DNA of 64,000 nucleotides from Bin87 sp965222895 (GCA_965222895.1 CBDCVB010000002.1:744001-808000); one strand, 5' to 3'. Counted from the first letter of the stretch, positions 14,337-24,250 are shown. Numbers and translations: made by a program. The notes: generated by a model not told the origin, from the letters alone.

Positions 14337-15179
14337 ATGAACTCGAACCGTAAACCAGTCGCCGTCGTGGTGGGGGCGACCTCCAAGTGGCAGTCCGATG
14401 GCCGCAACACCCAGCTGGCGCATGGGAGGGCGCTCGACGATAGCGACCTTCCGGTAGGCGTGCGTTGGGGCGTGGGTGGCGCAATTGCCCAGAAGTTTGC
14501 GATGGAGGACTTTTTCGTCGTCCTCACCACCCGCAGTACGCCCAATGCAACTCCCTTGCAGGCAGCAATCCAGGAGCAGGGCGGCGAAAGCATGATCGTC
14601 GAGCTGGACTTGGTGTCGAGCGACTCCATTTCCGAGGCGTTCGCTCAGGTTCGAGAGGAAGCCGGCGACCCGAATGTTTTGGTATACAACGCGGGTTACT
14701 TGGAGGGGCGTGACCTTCCTCCAGAGATGGAACTGCTGGAACACATACCGGTGGATATGTTCGACACCGCGCAGCACATCTCCAGCCGTGGGCCGTTCCT
14801 GGTCGCCAAAGAGGTGTTGCCCGCCATGCGAGAGCGGGGCGAAGGCTCGTTCCTGATTTCTAACAACTCCTCGTCCTTGCGCGGGAAGAAGCGATACACC
14901 GGTCAGTCGCTGTACTATCCGCGAGTGATGATGCGGACGCTAGCGCAGGTGCTGACCGAGGAATATTCCGAGTTTGGCGTGCACGTAGCCAACGTCGTGA
15001 TTGACGGCACCATTGACTCCCCCGGAACCCGAGCCTTGCCCAGAGCTCAACAAAACCCCGATCTGGTAATTAACCCGGTTAAAATAGCCGAGGCATTCTA
15101 CTATCTACACACCCAGGATAAGTCCTGTTGGACCCACGAACTTCAGCTGACGCCGTTCCCGACCAAACCAAGCTTCTAG
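14337..15179 (+). CDS. Atypical short-chain dehydrogenase/reductase
   Basis: 280 residues, Rossmann fold. NAG is at residues 118-120 and a serine-rich stretch SNNSSS is at the catalytic Ser position. Two oddities: the cofactor glycine motif is split by ~28 extra residues (VGATS at 12-16, GVGGAIA at 45-51), and the catalytic Tyr-x3-Lys is not there (LYYPRVMMR, Met or Val at the Lys place). It may be catalytically altered, or belong to a divergent group that binds NAD(P). Single gene; neighbours give no pathway. Confidence 0.8.
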   Translation: MNSNRKPVAVVVGATSKWQSDGRNTQLAHGRALDDSDLPVGVRWGVGGAIAQKFAMEDFFVVLTTRSTPNATPLQAAIQEQGGESMIVELDLVSSDSISEAFAQVREEAGDPNVLVYNAGYLEGRDLPPEMELLEHIPVDMFDTAQHISSRGPFLVAKEVLPAMRERGEGSFLISNNSSSLRGKKRYTGQSLYYPRVMMRTLAQVLTEEYSEFGVHVANVVIDGTIDSPGTRALPRAQQNPDLVINPVKIAEAFYYLHTQDKSCWTHELQLTPFPTKPSF

Positions 15180-15295
15180 GGACTTCAACATAGCGACGGC
15201 GCCTACCGAAAACCTTCCTGAATTCCCCGTCGTCGCTAGGGTTGGCCAGCCGCGCGCCGATGTGTACGCACAGACGTGCGTAATCTGCGTGCAAT

Positions 15296-15685
15296 TCAGG
15301 AATCCGCTGGAATAACCCGGTAAATGCGACCTGTTGTCCTGAGGGCTTCGACGCTCCAGGGTTCCCCTACTCCGGCAACTAGCCATTCGAGGATTGCCCA
15401 CAGGTCCCGGTCAGTTTGACCCGTATCCAGCGGTTCGAGGCCCGGGACCAGCGCCGCGATTTCGACTCCAGCCGGAAACGGCCGCCCGGATCGGCCGATG
15501 AAAATCAACTCGTAGACGCGTCCATCAACATCGAGCAATCCCGGCGCGTCCAGCTGCTGCTCCGCCAGATCGAATGTCTTGGCCAGGAATGCCGCGAACT
15601 CCGGATAATGCCCGATGTCCGGATCGGTCAACAAGGGTACGCTCCGCGTATCAGGCGGCCGTTCGGTTATGCGGGTGATAGTCAT
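15296..15685 (-). CDS. Hypothetical protein, 129 residues
   Basis: Not recognised. Soluble, acidic, no signal peptide or membrane segment; contains VYELIFIGRSGRPFPAG and a C-terminal GRIYRVIPADS. Its ATG overlaps the stop codon of the haloalkane dehalogenase (ATGA), so the two are very likely one operon and the protein may work with that enzyme. No motif supports a function. Confidence 0.65.
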   Translation of the reverse strand: MTITRITERPPDTRSVPLLTDPDIGHYPEFAAFLAKTFDLAEQQLDAPGLLDVDGRVYELIFIGRSGRPFPAGVEIAALVPGLEPLDTGQTDRDLWAILEWLVAGVGEPWSVEALRTTGRIYRVIPADS

Positions 15686-16630
15686 GGGTTCAACCGTTGC
15701 TCGGACGGGAGGCGACGCGCCGCGAATTCTGCGAGGAGCTGGCCAATTTCCACGCCTGAGTCTTCCTGAAGGAAGTGCTTGCCGGTGACCAGGTGCGGGC
15801 CTTCGGCGTGGGGCCAGATGTCACGCCATCTCGCGCCCATAACGTCCGCGGTGAACACCTCATATTCTCGGCCCCAAATGATGATTGCCGGAATCTTAAG
15901 CTCGCGGACGCCGGCTTCAAGCCACTCGAACCGTTCTCCCGTGATGTCGGTGCTCGGATCAATGGGAATCGAGCGGGGCCCACTGCCAGGTCAGCCGCCG
16001 GTCGTCCGGGTCGGGCAATACCGCTTCGTAAGCCGGCAGCGCATCCGCCCGGAAACGCTCCCGGTCGACGACCGAGAGATAGATGCCGCGCCCGGGAAAG
16101 CCGCCTTGGCGCGCCAGGATGTAAGGGCCGACGATTGGCGCATGCATCAGCCGCCACGGCATGATCTGGCGGTGAAATTCCGCAGCCGGTGTGCGCCATG
16201 CCCAGGTCGACATGACGGCAACCGCGGCTGCCCGGTGTGGTCGGGTGAGCAATGCCGCCAGGCCGGTCGGTCCGCCCCAGTCGTGGCAGACGAAGCAAAT
16301 GCCGTTGAGGTCAAGTTGGTCAATCAAAGCGACGAGATTAGAGGCGTGATTGTCCAGGCTGTGCGCGCTGGCGCTGTGCGGATGCTCCGACAGGCCAAAC
16401 CCGATCTGGTCGGGCACAATCACCCGATAACCTGCCGTGAGCAGCGGCGGGATGGTGTCACGCCACAAGTAACCCCAGGTGGGGTTGCCGTGTAGCAGCA
16501 GCACGGGCGACGCGTCTGGCGGGCCTTCGTCAATGTAGTGCATTCGCCAACCGTTGACGTTGGCGAATTTCGACTGGAAAGGGTAGCGGCTCGCCACATG
16601 GGGGCCAAGGTCGCTAATGGTACGTGTCAT
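15682..16630 (-). pseudogene. Haloalkane dehalogenase-like alpha/beta hydrolase, frameshifted
   Basis: Reads as one ~316-residue haloalkane dehalogenase if one extra base is removed. The first frame starts at ATG 16630 (MTRTISDLGP) and carries HGNPTW (47-52) and nucleophile Asp117 in CHDWGG. It breaks near 15978-15990 in a GGGCCCC run. The next frame then gives PRSIPIDPSTDITGERFEW, IWGREYEVF and catalytic His in TGKHFLQED, ending at 15682. Such enzymes cleave C-halogen bonds to alcohols. The shift at a homopolymer could be a sequencing error or real inactivation; all catalytic parts are still present. Confidence 0.85.
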
Positions 16631-16730
16631 GCCGTCATTCCGATGACCCCTCCGGCTGCGTAGCGATGCCGTGGACTGTGCCCACAAGGAACGCCGGCTT
16701 GTCCATACCCACATGTTACTACAAGGCAAT

Positions 16731-16739
16731 TGCTATAAT
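16731..16739 (+). promoter_or_regulatory. Extended -10 promoter for the SelA-like gene
   Basis: TGCTATAAT, a consensus TATAAT with upstream TG. Transcription would begin near 16746, downstream of the possible ATG at 16740, so that ATG is unlikely to be used. Confidence 0.7.
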
Positions 16740-16775
16740 ATGCCGCAGTTTCAGTTGACTAACCTGGAGGAAATC

Positions 16776-17918
16776 TTGACACAATCTAGTGCTTCCACTC
16801 CGGGAGAACAGGCGTACCGGCGGTTGGGAGTCACCCCAATAATCAACGCCTCCGGTTCGGTAACGCGTCTGGGCGGCACTCGCACCCGGCCCGAAGTGCT
16901 GGAGCAGATGGCCCATACCGCGCGGGTAATGGTGAACATCGACGAGCTCAACCGAAAAGCCGGGGAGGAAATCGCCCGTCTCACCGGCGCCGAGGCCGGT
17001 CTGGTCTGCAGCGGCGCAGCTGGAGGCCTGTTGCTCCAGGCGGCGGCCTGCATCGCCGGAAGCGAGCCGGTCAAAATGCGGCAGTTGCCCGACACCGAGG
17101 GCATGAAGAACGAAATCATCATTCAAACGATGCACCGGTTCCCTTACGACCAGGCTTATCGTGCTGCTGGCGCCAAGCTGGTGGAAATCGGCAATTACCT
17201 GTTCAGCCACCCCTGGGAGCTGGAGGGGGCGATCAACGAGCGCACCGCCGCCGTTGCCTACTTGTGCGCCCCATTCAGCAGCCGCCGTGTCATACCGCTA
17301 GAACAGGTATGCGAAATCGCTCATGCCCGTGGCGTGCCGGTAATTGTCGACGCGGCGTCCATGTTGCCGCCCCGCCAGAATCTGTACCGCTACCTGCGTG
17401 ACGGCGCCGACATGGTGGTCTTCAGTGGGGGCAAGGGAATACGCGGCCCGCAGGGCACGGGCATTCTCTGTGGCCGTCGTGACCTGATCGAAGCGGCCGC
17501 GGCGAACGGCAGTCCGGCTCAGTTTTTGGGCCGCCCGATGAAAGTGGCAAAGGAGGAAATCGTAGGGCTGGTTACGGCCTTGGGAATGTTTGTAGAAGAA
17601 GACGAAGCCGCCGAGATGGCCAACTATCAGGCGGTGGCCCAGCGGGTAGTCGACGCGCTGGTCGAGACGCCCGGCCTGCAAGTCAGTCTGCATCACGACG
17701 GAGTCGATTATTTGATTCCCACCGCCGTGCTGAAATTCGGCGAGGCCTGGCCGGGCCCGCCCCCAGGCCAGGTCGCGGCGGCAATGGAGCAGGGTGACCC
17801 GCCCATCTACCTGCAACAGCTCGGCCCGCCAGACCAGTTGGGCGTAGATCCCTTGAACCTCACCGAAGCAGAGACCGACACCATCATCCGCCGATTGCGT
17901 GAGACGCTATCAGTCTAA
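16776..17918 (+). CDS. SelA-like PLP-dependent enzyme
   Basis: 380 residues, fold-type I PLP enzyme of the L-seryl-tRNA(Sec) selenium transferase-like group, which also holds lyases such as D-glucosaminate-6-phosphate ammonia-lyase. Seen: VTPIINASGSVTRLGGT near the N-terminus, Asp192 in VIVDAAS, and Schiff-base Lys220 in FSGGKGIRGPQGTG. Start: TTG 16776 has GGAGG five bases upstream, whereas the upstream ATG 16740 overlaps the -10 box. No selB or SECIS partner is nearby, so a lyase or racemase-type role is more likely than selenocysteine synthesis. Confidence 0.85.
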   Translation: MTQSSASTPGEQAYRRLGVTPIINASGSVTRLGGTRTRPEVLEQMAHTARVMVNIDELNRKAGEEIARLTGAEAGLVCSGAAGGLLLQAAACIAGSEPVKMRQLPDTEGMKNEIIIQTMHRFPYDQAYRAAGAKLVEIGNYLFSHPWELEGAINERTAAVAYLCAPFSSRRVIPLEQVCEIAHARGVPVIVDAASMLPPRQNLYRYLRDGADMVVFSGGKGIRGPQGTGILCGRRDLIEAAAANGSPAQFLGRPMKVAKEEIVGLVTALGMFVEEDEAAEMANYQAVAQRVVDALVETPGLQVSLHHDGVDYLIPTAVLKFGEAWPGPPPGQVAAAMEQGDPPIYLQQLGPPDQLGVDPLNLTEAETDTIIRRLRETLSV

Positions 17919-18019
17919 TAATGGATTGAGTCAGGGCGGTTGATTAGCGGGGCGAAGATTTAGCTGAGCGTAGTTGTTGGCATTGCCGCTGGTTTCATTG
18001 AGTGTGGGACGCCTTGAGA

Positions 18020-18765
18020 GGTCAGCGATTCACGTCCCGTTCCGGTCAACACTGCGGTAGCGCAACTTCCGGCCTCCGGCTACCGTCTTCACACAGCAGA
18101 GCACTTCCTCCACCAGTGTGCGTACCCGCTGGCTCGCCCGGTAGCCAACATATCGAGTGGTTCGGCTGTGGATGCACTAACAGGATGTAGAAATGGCGGG
18201 TTGGGCAGAGGTGCGGGAGTGATGAAGGGTCGCGACACCTCCGAACGAGCTCCCCGGCGTCGTAGCCGCGACGTCGTCCCAACAGTCAGCGCCTACCGCG
18301 ATTTGTCCGGTGCCGGGCATCGCTGCCGGCATTGTCGCTGCTGCATTCCGTTCCCACGGCTGCAAATTGCGGTGGGCATCATGTCCACGACCAGACCGCG
18401 GCGGTTGTCCGTCAGCAGGTGAACTGCAAAATACGGGTGCGCATTTTTCACTCGCTTTCCCCAAACGGCGGAAATGCGCCTCGGGGCCGGGCATTCTGCA
18501 ACAATGTCGAGGCATTTACCATACGTGGGGATAAGGACCGTCCCGTCCACGCTGAAAGGCCCGGCTGAACGCAGACCCCTCTGCCTCGCCTGTTCCGCCA
18601 CCGCCAGCAATCGACTTCGGTTCTCGGCAAACGGCGATTGGTTGAAACTGTGGTCTATGCCGTTCAATCCCGGGAACCATTCGAACAGCACGTCATGCAC
18701 CGGCCTTTCGCGGTACTGCCGCTCGCCGCGAATCGAGACCAGAGCCATAAAAGGCAGGGTTTCAG
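18020..18765 (-). pseudogene. IS5-family transposase remnant
   Basis: Minus-strand fragments in shifting frames match IS5-type transposases: VLFEWFPGLNGIDHSFNQSP, then FAENRSRLLAVAEQARQRG, FSVDGT (first catalytic Asp) around 18540, and a tail GGRKLRYRSVDRNGT near 18030-18075. Frames are broken and the middle is short, so it is inactive. No ends or target duplication found. Confidence 0.75.
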
Positions 18766-19825
18766 CCGGTGGTCCGAAGGGCAGTTTATTTCAGGAATAC
18801 CGGGGGCAGCTATCGGCGGCAAACACGCGGTCGGAGTGGGCAGCAGCTCCGCTGGGGATCCGCCGCCGTGGGTTTGATGCGCGCTATGGGATGGCTCTGT
18901 GGTGCCAGAGCGCCAGCGTAACCACCGTGAGCATCTCAATCTGTCCCGTGTCCTGCCAGATTGTCGCCGCTATACGCTCCAATCCGCTCAAGCGCCGGGT
19001 AGTGTTCGGTTAAATATCCGAGTTGGATGTAACGTTCCTAGTTGGTTAGCGGAGTAGAACCCAATACCTGAATTGCGACAACCGGGGTCGCGGTCAGCGT
19101 CCCTACGCTGAGCAAAATGCGGAGCAGCGTGGCGCCCTCAGTCACCGTAGCGCTCTGCGGCAACGCCGCCCGGCATACCCGGTCCCTTGGAGCAATATCT
19201 TTGTACATCACAATCGCCGATAATTCGATACCTCTGTAATTATTATTACGCACGTTGACAACGCGGAATTGGCACCATAAACTCCTTGAACGTTTCGCTT
19301 ATAAGCGTTTTTATGCGAATAATCGATTTGTTTAGTGACTGATTCGTTATCGTGAACATTAAATTCGTAATGGCTTCGTGAGCCAAATCATGCTACCGCG
19401 ATTGATGGTGCGTTAAGATCCGGCGATGCGTCGTTTAAAATTTGTTGGAGCCAGTTTCACTGACCTGCGAAATCGTAACATTGTCCTTAATCACGCTTAT
19501 AGGCGGCTAAGGAGAGCGTCGGAGGGAGGCCCCCGAAAGCGTTTCGAAGTTTTAACGCAATATCCGTTCGCCCTCCCTACGGCAGTGATCTAAACCGGAA
19601 CGGGCGACGTCAAAACGGATCAAAAGATGGCCCCTGTTTGATAGCGTCATTATCGGCATCCACGGATTCACCGGTTATTCCCTTCCCCCGTTGAGCTCAG
19701 CATCGGGCTTGGGTGGAGTGTATCGGAGCCTCCGACGAGTGGCCGTGCCAAAGTTACGAGTTCGGCGCAACCAGCAAATTTAGGTCATGAGGTTCAAATT
19801 TAGGTCTGAGGAGCTTGAGATTATT
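18766..19825. other. Non-coding region upstream of the ABC lipoprotein
   Basis: About 1 kb with no convincing gene. The part around 19200-19500 is clearly more AT-rich than its surroundings. It contains a promoter candidate (19255-19283) and a tandem AAATTTAGGTC at 19778-19807 just before the next gene. Confidence 0.6.
19255..19283 (+). promoter_or_regulatory. Candidate sigma-70 promoter
   Basis: TTGACA (19255-19260), 17-bp spacer, TAAACT (19278-19283), in the AT-rich stretch. If it serves the ABC lipoprotein gene the leader would be over 500 nt. Confidence 0.45.
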
Positions 19826-21625
19826 ATGCGTCGATTGGCAAGAAACCCACAAATCATAGCCCTCTTTGTCGTGCCGGTGCTGCTGGCCCTTTTGGTAGCC
19901 TGCGGTGGCGCGGCGCAAACAGAGGAACCGACCACGGGACAATCAGCAACGGAACAGACTGTCCCTACGGCGATCCCGATCGCTACCGCCGTTGCCGCAG
20001 TCCCAGCCGATACCTCGACAACAGCCGTGGAGCAGCCGACCGGTACTCTTACCGTTGGGCAAAAGGAACTCGGACCTTTTACGGGCCACCCTAGGTTGGC
20101 GGTCAATCCACAGATATTTGTTCAAGGCACCGCGCCCGTCGGTGAGTCATTGTTGACGGTTAACAGTGACCTGGAGCCCGTAGGGATGCTGGCCAAAAGC
20201 TGGGAAGTTTCTGAAGACGCGTTGACCTGGACATTTTATTTGAACGAGGGCGTCCAATTCCATAAGGGTTACGGCGAGTTGACGGCGGATGACGTTGTTT
20301 GGAGCTTCGACGAATTCGCGAACAGTTCAATACACCCCAGGGCTTCGAACATCAGGGGAGTTTGGAGTAGCCCGGACGGATACGTCAGGGCCGTTGATAA
20401 ATACACGGTCGAGGTCAACACGGGCACACCCTGGTCTGAAGTACCCATTAACGAAATGCTAACTAGCCCCGGCGGGTCCGCAACTTGGGTCGTCAGTAAG
20501 AAACAGACTGATGAAATCGGCGCTGAAGAGGCCAATGGCCAGATCGCGGCGACCGGCTCCTGGGATTTGGTGGAGTTCCGAACCGGCGAGTTCTGGAGGA
20601 TGGAGGCCGTTCAGGACCACTGGCGGAAGACCCCGCATTTCGCAGAGCTGATTTTCCGCGAAATCCCCGAGGAATCGTCCCGGATTGCCGGTTTCCAGAC
20701 TGGCAATCTGGACACCACCCTGATCGCCTTTGATTCCTTGCCTCTAATTGAGGGAGTTCAAGGGGCGGAAATCATGCGGCTGCCCGGAGGTGGCGAGGCG
20801 GCCTTGACCTTTTATGGCCAGTACTACATAGGTATCGGCACCGAAGACCAGCAGCCTGGCTACGACCCTGACCTGCCTTGGGTGTCCGCCGATCCCGACA
20901 TCACATCTGCTGAATGGGCACGGGCGGCCAAGGTGCGCAACGCTTTGTCCATAGCCATCGACCGCCAGGGGATTGTGGACACGCTGCTACAGGGCTACGG
21001 CAGTCCGGCGGTGCTGTGGGACTTTGGCCGATATGAAGAGACCTGGCTGCCGCCGGAAATGCGATGGGAATACAATCCGGAGCGGGCCAGGCAGCTGCTG
21101 GCAGAAGCCGGCTACCCCGACGGATTCAGCATAACTCTGACTCCAGCGCTGCGGGGCGCGCCCGTGGAAGTGGAAGCCTGCGAAGCAATCTCGACCATGT
21201 GGGGCGAAGTTGGCTTGGACGTGAAGTTCGAGCGCGTTCCTTTCACTACCCTGCGTCCCAGCCTGATTGCCCGCAAGTACCAGGGTTCCACCTGCCACGC
21301 CGGAGGCATCCGGCTGGAGCCGGGACAAGGCTTCTCCGGTATGTTGTCCCAACTGAACCACGAGGCGATATGGAACCGTGGCGTAGAACATGCCTGGCTG
21401 GACGAAAAAGTATCCCAGCACATGGCCGAAGTTGACACTGCCAAGCGCCGGGCGTTGGGAATTGAAATTGCCACGTTCATGTTTGAAAACGCCATTACCG
21501 GCGTCGGACTCTACAACTTTGACGTCGTATGGCCGGTTGGTCCCAACATCCAACCTTGGCCCGAAGGCGTGCGTTACCGCGACTTGCGGAACATCAACGG
21601 TTACGAGTATATCCGGCCTCGGTAA
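19826..21625 (+). CDS. Peptide-type ABC transporter substrate-binding lipoprotein
   Basis: 599 residues, solute-binding family 5 (DppA/OppA type). Signal peptide with lipobox LLVAC then GGAAQTEE, and a low-complexity linker rich in T, A and P, so the mature protein is anchored outside the membrane. Family stretches: AKSWEVSEDALTWTFYLNEG, FHKGYGELTADDVVWS, RNALSIAIDRQ, NPERARQLLAEAGYPDG. ATG 19826 (GAGGAG upstream) gives a standard signal peptide and is preferred to ATG 19787. No permease or ATPase follows; an IS element sits 93 bp downstream and may have displaced them. Ligand unknown. Confidence 0.88.
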   Translation: MRRLARNPQIIALFVVPVLLALLVACGGAAQTEEPTTGQSATEQTVPTAIPIATAVAAVPADTSTTAVEQPTGTLTVGQKELGPFTGHPRLAVNPQIFVQGTAPVGESLLTVNSDLEPVGMLAKSWEVSEDALTWTFYLNEGVQFHKGYGELTADDVVWSFDEFANSSIHPRASNIRGVWSSPDGYVRAVDKYTVEVNTGTPWSEVPINEMLTSPGGSATWVVSKKQTDEIGAEEANGQIAATGSWDLVEFRTGEFWRMEAVQDHWRKTPHFAELIFREIPEESSRIAGFQTGNLDTTLIAFDSLPLIEGVQGAEIMRLPGGGEAALTFYGQYYIGIGTEDQQPGYDPDLPWVSADPDITSAEWARAAKVRNALSIAIDRQGIVDTLLQGYGSPAVLWDFGRYEETWLPPEMRWEYNPERARQLLAEAGYPDGFSITLTPALRGAPVEVEACEAISTMWGEVGLDVKFERVPFTTLRPSLIARKYQGSTCHAGGIRLEPGQGFSGMLSQLNHEAIWNRGVEHAWLDEKVSQHMAEVDTAKRRALGIEIATFMFENAITGVGLYNFDVVWPVGPNIQPWPEGVRYRDLRNINGYEYIRPR

Positions 21626-21718
21626 CGGGTCATTCAAGCAAATGCGAGGTGGGCAGGTAACATAACCACGGGGTGGCGCGAACCGGAATGTCGGTCACTG
21701 CGCGCCCCCTCGTGGGGC

Positions 21719-23051
21719 CTGACAGGGGTAGGTAACGGTTGAAATTGGTCTTTGATGCGCCTTGGGAAGGCGCAGGGGAATCCGGCATCTTGGTTGTGTC
21801 TAAACCGGATGCTGGAGGTCTCCCATGCGCCTTCCCAGAGAATGCTATCAGATGCAAAAAACGATTGAAACGCATTTACCTCACCTCTCCCAGCCACAAT
21901 TGACCGGCCTGGTACTGTGGGTCTGCGGGGCCATCCTCGCCGGCAGCGCCTGCCAGAACGCCGTGGCCTCCGCCCTCTCGCCCTGGGGCGCCTGGAACAA
22001 CCTCCGCCAGTATCTCCGGGAGTGGCTTTACGACGGCAGCGACCGAGCGAGCCCCTGCCAGACCGAACTGGACGTAACTCTCTGCTTCGCTCCATTGATC
22101 CGGTGGGTGCTGGCCTGGTGGCGTTCCGGCTGCCTGGCCCTTGCGGTGGATCCAACCCTCAAAGGGGACCAGACCACTGCCATCGTCATCAGCGTTCTCT
22201 ACCGCAGTTGCGCCATCCCCGTGGCCTGGCACATCCGGCACGCCGACCAGCCCGGCTCCTGGATAGACCCCACCGTGGAACTGCTGCAAGCCTTGGCCCC
22301 AGCGGTACCTGAGGAAATGACCGTGATCGTGCTCTGCGACCGGGGCATCGCCAGTCCCAAGCTGTGGAAACAGATCCTGGCTCAGGGCTGGCATCCCGGT
22401 ATGCGCTATCGGAAGAACATCACTTTCTGCGCCGATGGTGGACGCCGGTTGCCCGCCCAGCACTTCGTCTCCCGCCCCGATACGGCGTGGATCGGCTGCG
22501 GCACCGCCTTCAGCACCCCCAAGGCAAAACGCCGTTGCACCCTGTTGGTGGTCTGGTACGTTGAGCAGGAGGAACCCTGGATCATCCTCACCGACCTTGC
22601 CCCCGATAAGGTGGGACCCAGTTGGTACGCCCTCCGCTTCTGGATCGAACTGGGCTTCAAGGCCATTAAGAGCCTGGGATGGAAATGGGACAAGACCCGC
22701 CGCACCGACCCGGCCCGCGTCTCCCGCCACTGGCTGGTGCTGTCGGTGGCCACGCTGCTGGCCCTGGCCTATGGCACCAGGGTGGAAGACGCCCAGGACC
22801 GCAGGATTGCACCAGGCAACCTGCGCACGCCCCCCAAGGCACTGGCTCCCAATCATCGGGACCCTCGTAGCCGTCCGGCGCGCACCGTCAGCGTAATACG
22901 CCACGGCATCGACTGGCTCAGGCGCTTGCTGCTCAAGGGTCGTCTCTGGAGCCGCGTCTGGCTGCTGCCCGAACCCTGGCCACAACCCAAGCTCAACCTG
23001 GAGATTACCCGCCATGTCCCGCCGTAAAAACCCTATACCTACCCCTGTCAG
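21719..23051 (+). mobile_element. Intact IS4-like insertion sequence (1333 bp)
   Basis: Perfect 16-bp terminal inverted repeats CTGACAGGGGTAGGTA (21719-21734) and its complement (23036-23051). Both ends are flanked by the same 11-bp duplication CCTCGTGGGGC (21708-21718 and 23052-23062). IS4-family elements are known for 9-12 bp duplications. Intact transposase and perfect duplication point to a recent insertion. Confidence 0.93.
21825..23027 (+). CDS. DDE transposase, IS4-like
   Basis: 400 residues filling the IS. Likely catalytic residues: Asp in LALAVDPTLKGDQ, Asp in VIVLCDRGIASPKLW, Glu in RFWIELGFKAIKSLGWKWDK, an arrangement of the IS4/DDE_Tnp_1 type. No frameshift. Internal ATGs exist but the 21825 start leaves a normal ~100-bp leader within the element. 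The opposite-strand open frame of similar length is a shadow. Confidence 0.87.
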   Translation: MRLPRECYQMQKTIETHLPHLSQPQLTGLVLWVCGAILAGSACQNAVASALSPWGAWNNLRQYLREWLYDGSDRASPCQTELDVTLCFAPLIRWVLAWWRSGCLALAVDPTLKGDQTTAIVISVLYRSCAIPVAWHIRHADQPGSWIDPTVELLQALAPAVPEEMTVIVLCDRGIASPKLWKQILAQGWHPGMRYRKNITFCADGGRRLPAQHFVSRPDTAWIGCGTAFSTPKAKRRCTLLVVWYVEQEEPWIILTDLAPDKVGPSWYALRFWIELGFKAIKSLGWKWDKTRRTDPARVSRHWLVLSVATLLALAYGTRVEDAQDRRIAPGNLRTPPKALAPNHRDPRSRPARTVSVIRHGIDWLRRLLLKGRLWSRVWLLPEPWPQPKLNLEITRHVPP

Positions 23052-23062
23052 CCTCGTGGGGC

Positions 23063-23572
23063 TCCCGCTAGGAGCGGTGGCCCTCCTGCCGAGAATGAGT
23101 CTGCCATCATTGGCCGAGCGTTGTTTCCGCGCCACCTTGCGCGACGCCTTCAGTTTGCGACACCGCTGTACGAATTACCTGGTGGGTATCAGACCCCGGT
23201 GGGCATCTGAGGTCACCAGGTCCACTCAACAGCCCCGGCCCGAATGCCGGACGTAACAGGCTGCTACAGATTCAGGAAGCGCTGCCGGGAATGGCTCCGC
23301 TGAACTGGAGCTAAAACGTCCCGATCGGGCTGTGGGAGCGCGTACCGTTGGGCGCCAACGCGCCTCGCTTCTCAACGATTGAGGTCTTGTCTCGACGGCT
23401 CGATGGTTCGGTCTCAACCGGATTGGGCTACCTGTAATACCATCAACCAGAAACCTGGTGAGAAACCTGACGGGAAGTTCGCTGCCACCGGAATCGAACC
23501 TGTCCATGGCGGGAGTTTAGGGTTGCGTCACGGGTCGGAGTCGGTGCATTCAATGGCTATTCCGCACGTCGC
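23063..23572. other. Intergenic region, no gene seen
   Basis: 510 bp after the IS4-like element. Contains a hairpin with arms ACCTGGTG and CACCAGGT (~23178-23222) without a T-run. No convincing coding frame. Confidence 0.5.
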
Positions 23573-24250
23573 TTGCTGTCCGGAATTGTGAGCGCCCGCG
23601 TCCTGGTGCTGGGCGCCCTTGTAACGGCGTTGGCGGTGAGCGTCGCGTTGGCTTTAGCCGACGGTACAGCGGATGTTCGTGCTCAAGATGCTGTGATGCT
23701 CCACGAGGCCACGATCACCGTGGGGACCTATCCGGAATACGACGTTTTTGATGGATACTCCAACGTCCCCGGAGGGGTTGGCGGGTACGACGAATTGGTA
23801 TTCGGAGCAATTGACCAGCCGAGTTTTGAGTACGAGGGTACCCAATACGAGGTTCTGGCACTGCACCTCAACAATCACTTTGATGTGATGTACCTGATGA
23901 TAGATCCGCTTTTCCAGCCGATTACAACCCAACGGCCCACCTTGACAATAGATGGCGAAATCTACCACGGCTAGGCCACTTTCCTGGCCATGGACACGTA
24001 CATTTGGCAAGATGCCCCGCTGGATTGGGATGTCGGTGACACCGTCCAGTTCACGCTGGAACTCGCCACGGTAACGGATGCCGACACCGACCCCCATCAG
24101 ACCGGCAATCCCGATGCTGCCCAGGCGGTGAACGCGCTGGCCGGGACCGACGACGACGGCGGATTCCCGCGCTGGGCCGGCTGGCTGACCGGCGTGGGCG
24201 CCGCGGTGGTGGCGTCCATTGGATACGCGGGCTACCGATTTTTGCGTTAG
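23573..24250 (+). pseudogene. Membrane-anchored surface protein split by an in-frame amber codon
   Basis: One frame of 226 codons broken only by TAG at 23972-23974 (GGC TAG GCC). Before it: a signal peptide (VLGALVTALAVSVALALA) and a beta-rich domain starting EATITVGTYPEYDVFDGYSN. After it: YIWQDAPLDWDVGDTVQF, which closes the same kind of domain, then a C-terminal membrane segment WAGWLTGVGAAVVASIGYAG and Arg. The halves clearly belong together. Similar single beta domains occur in repeat proteins of marine bacteria, but I have no name for it. The start is TTG 23573 or GTG 23588. Confidence 0.7.

Noticed and set aside
16671..16775. Longer N-terminus for the SelA-like protein
   Set aside because: It would start upstream of the predicted transcription start; the TTG with GGAGG is better.
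21876..23135. Minus-strand frame of 419 codons across the IS4-like element
   Set aside because: Antisense to a clear DDE transposase and extends beyond the IS ends.
23480..23510. GGAATCGAACCTG as a displaced tRNA attachment site
   Set aside because: Does not match the 3' end of tRNA-Ser beyond the common T-loop; no tRNA fold.
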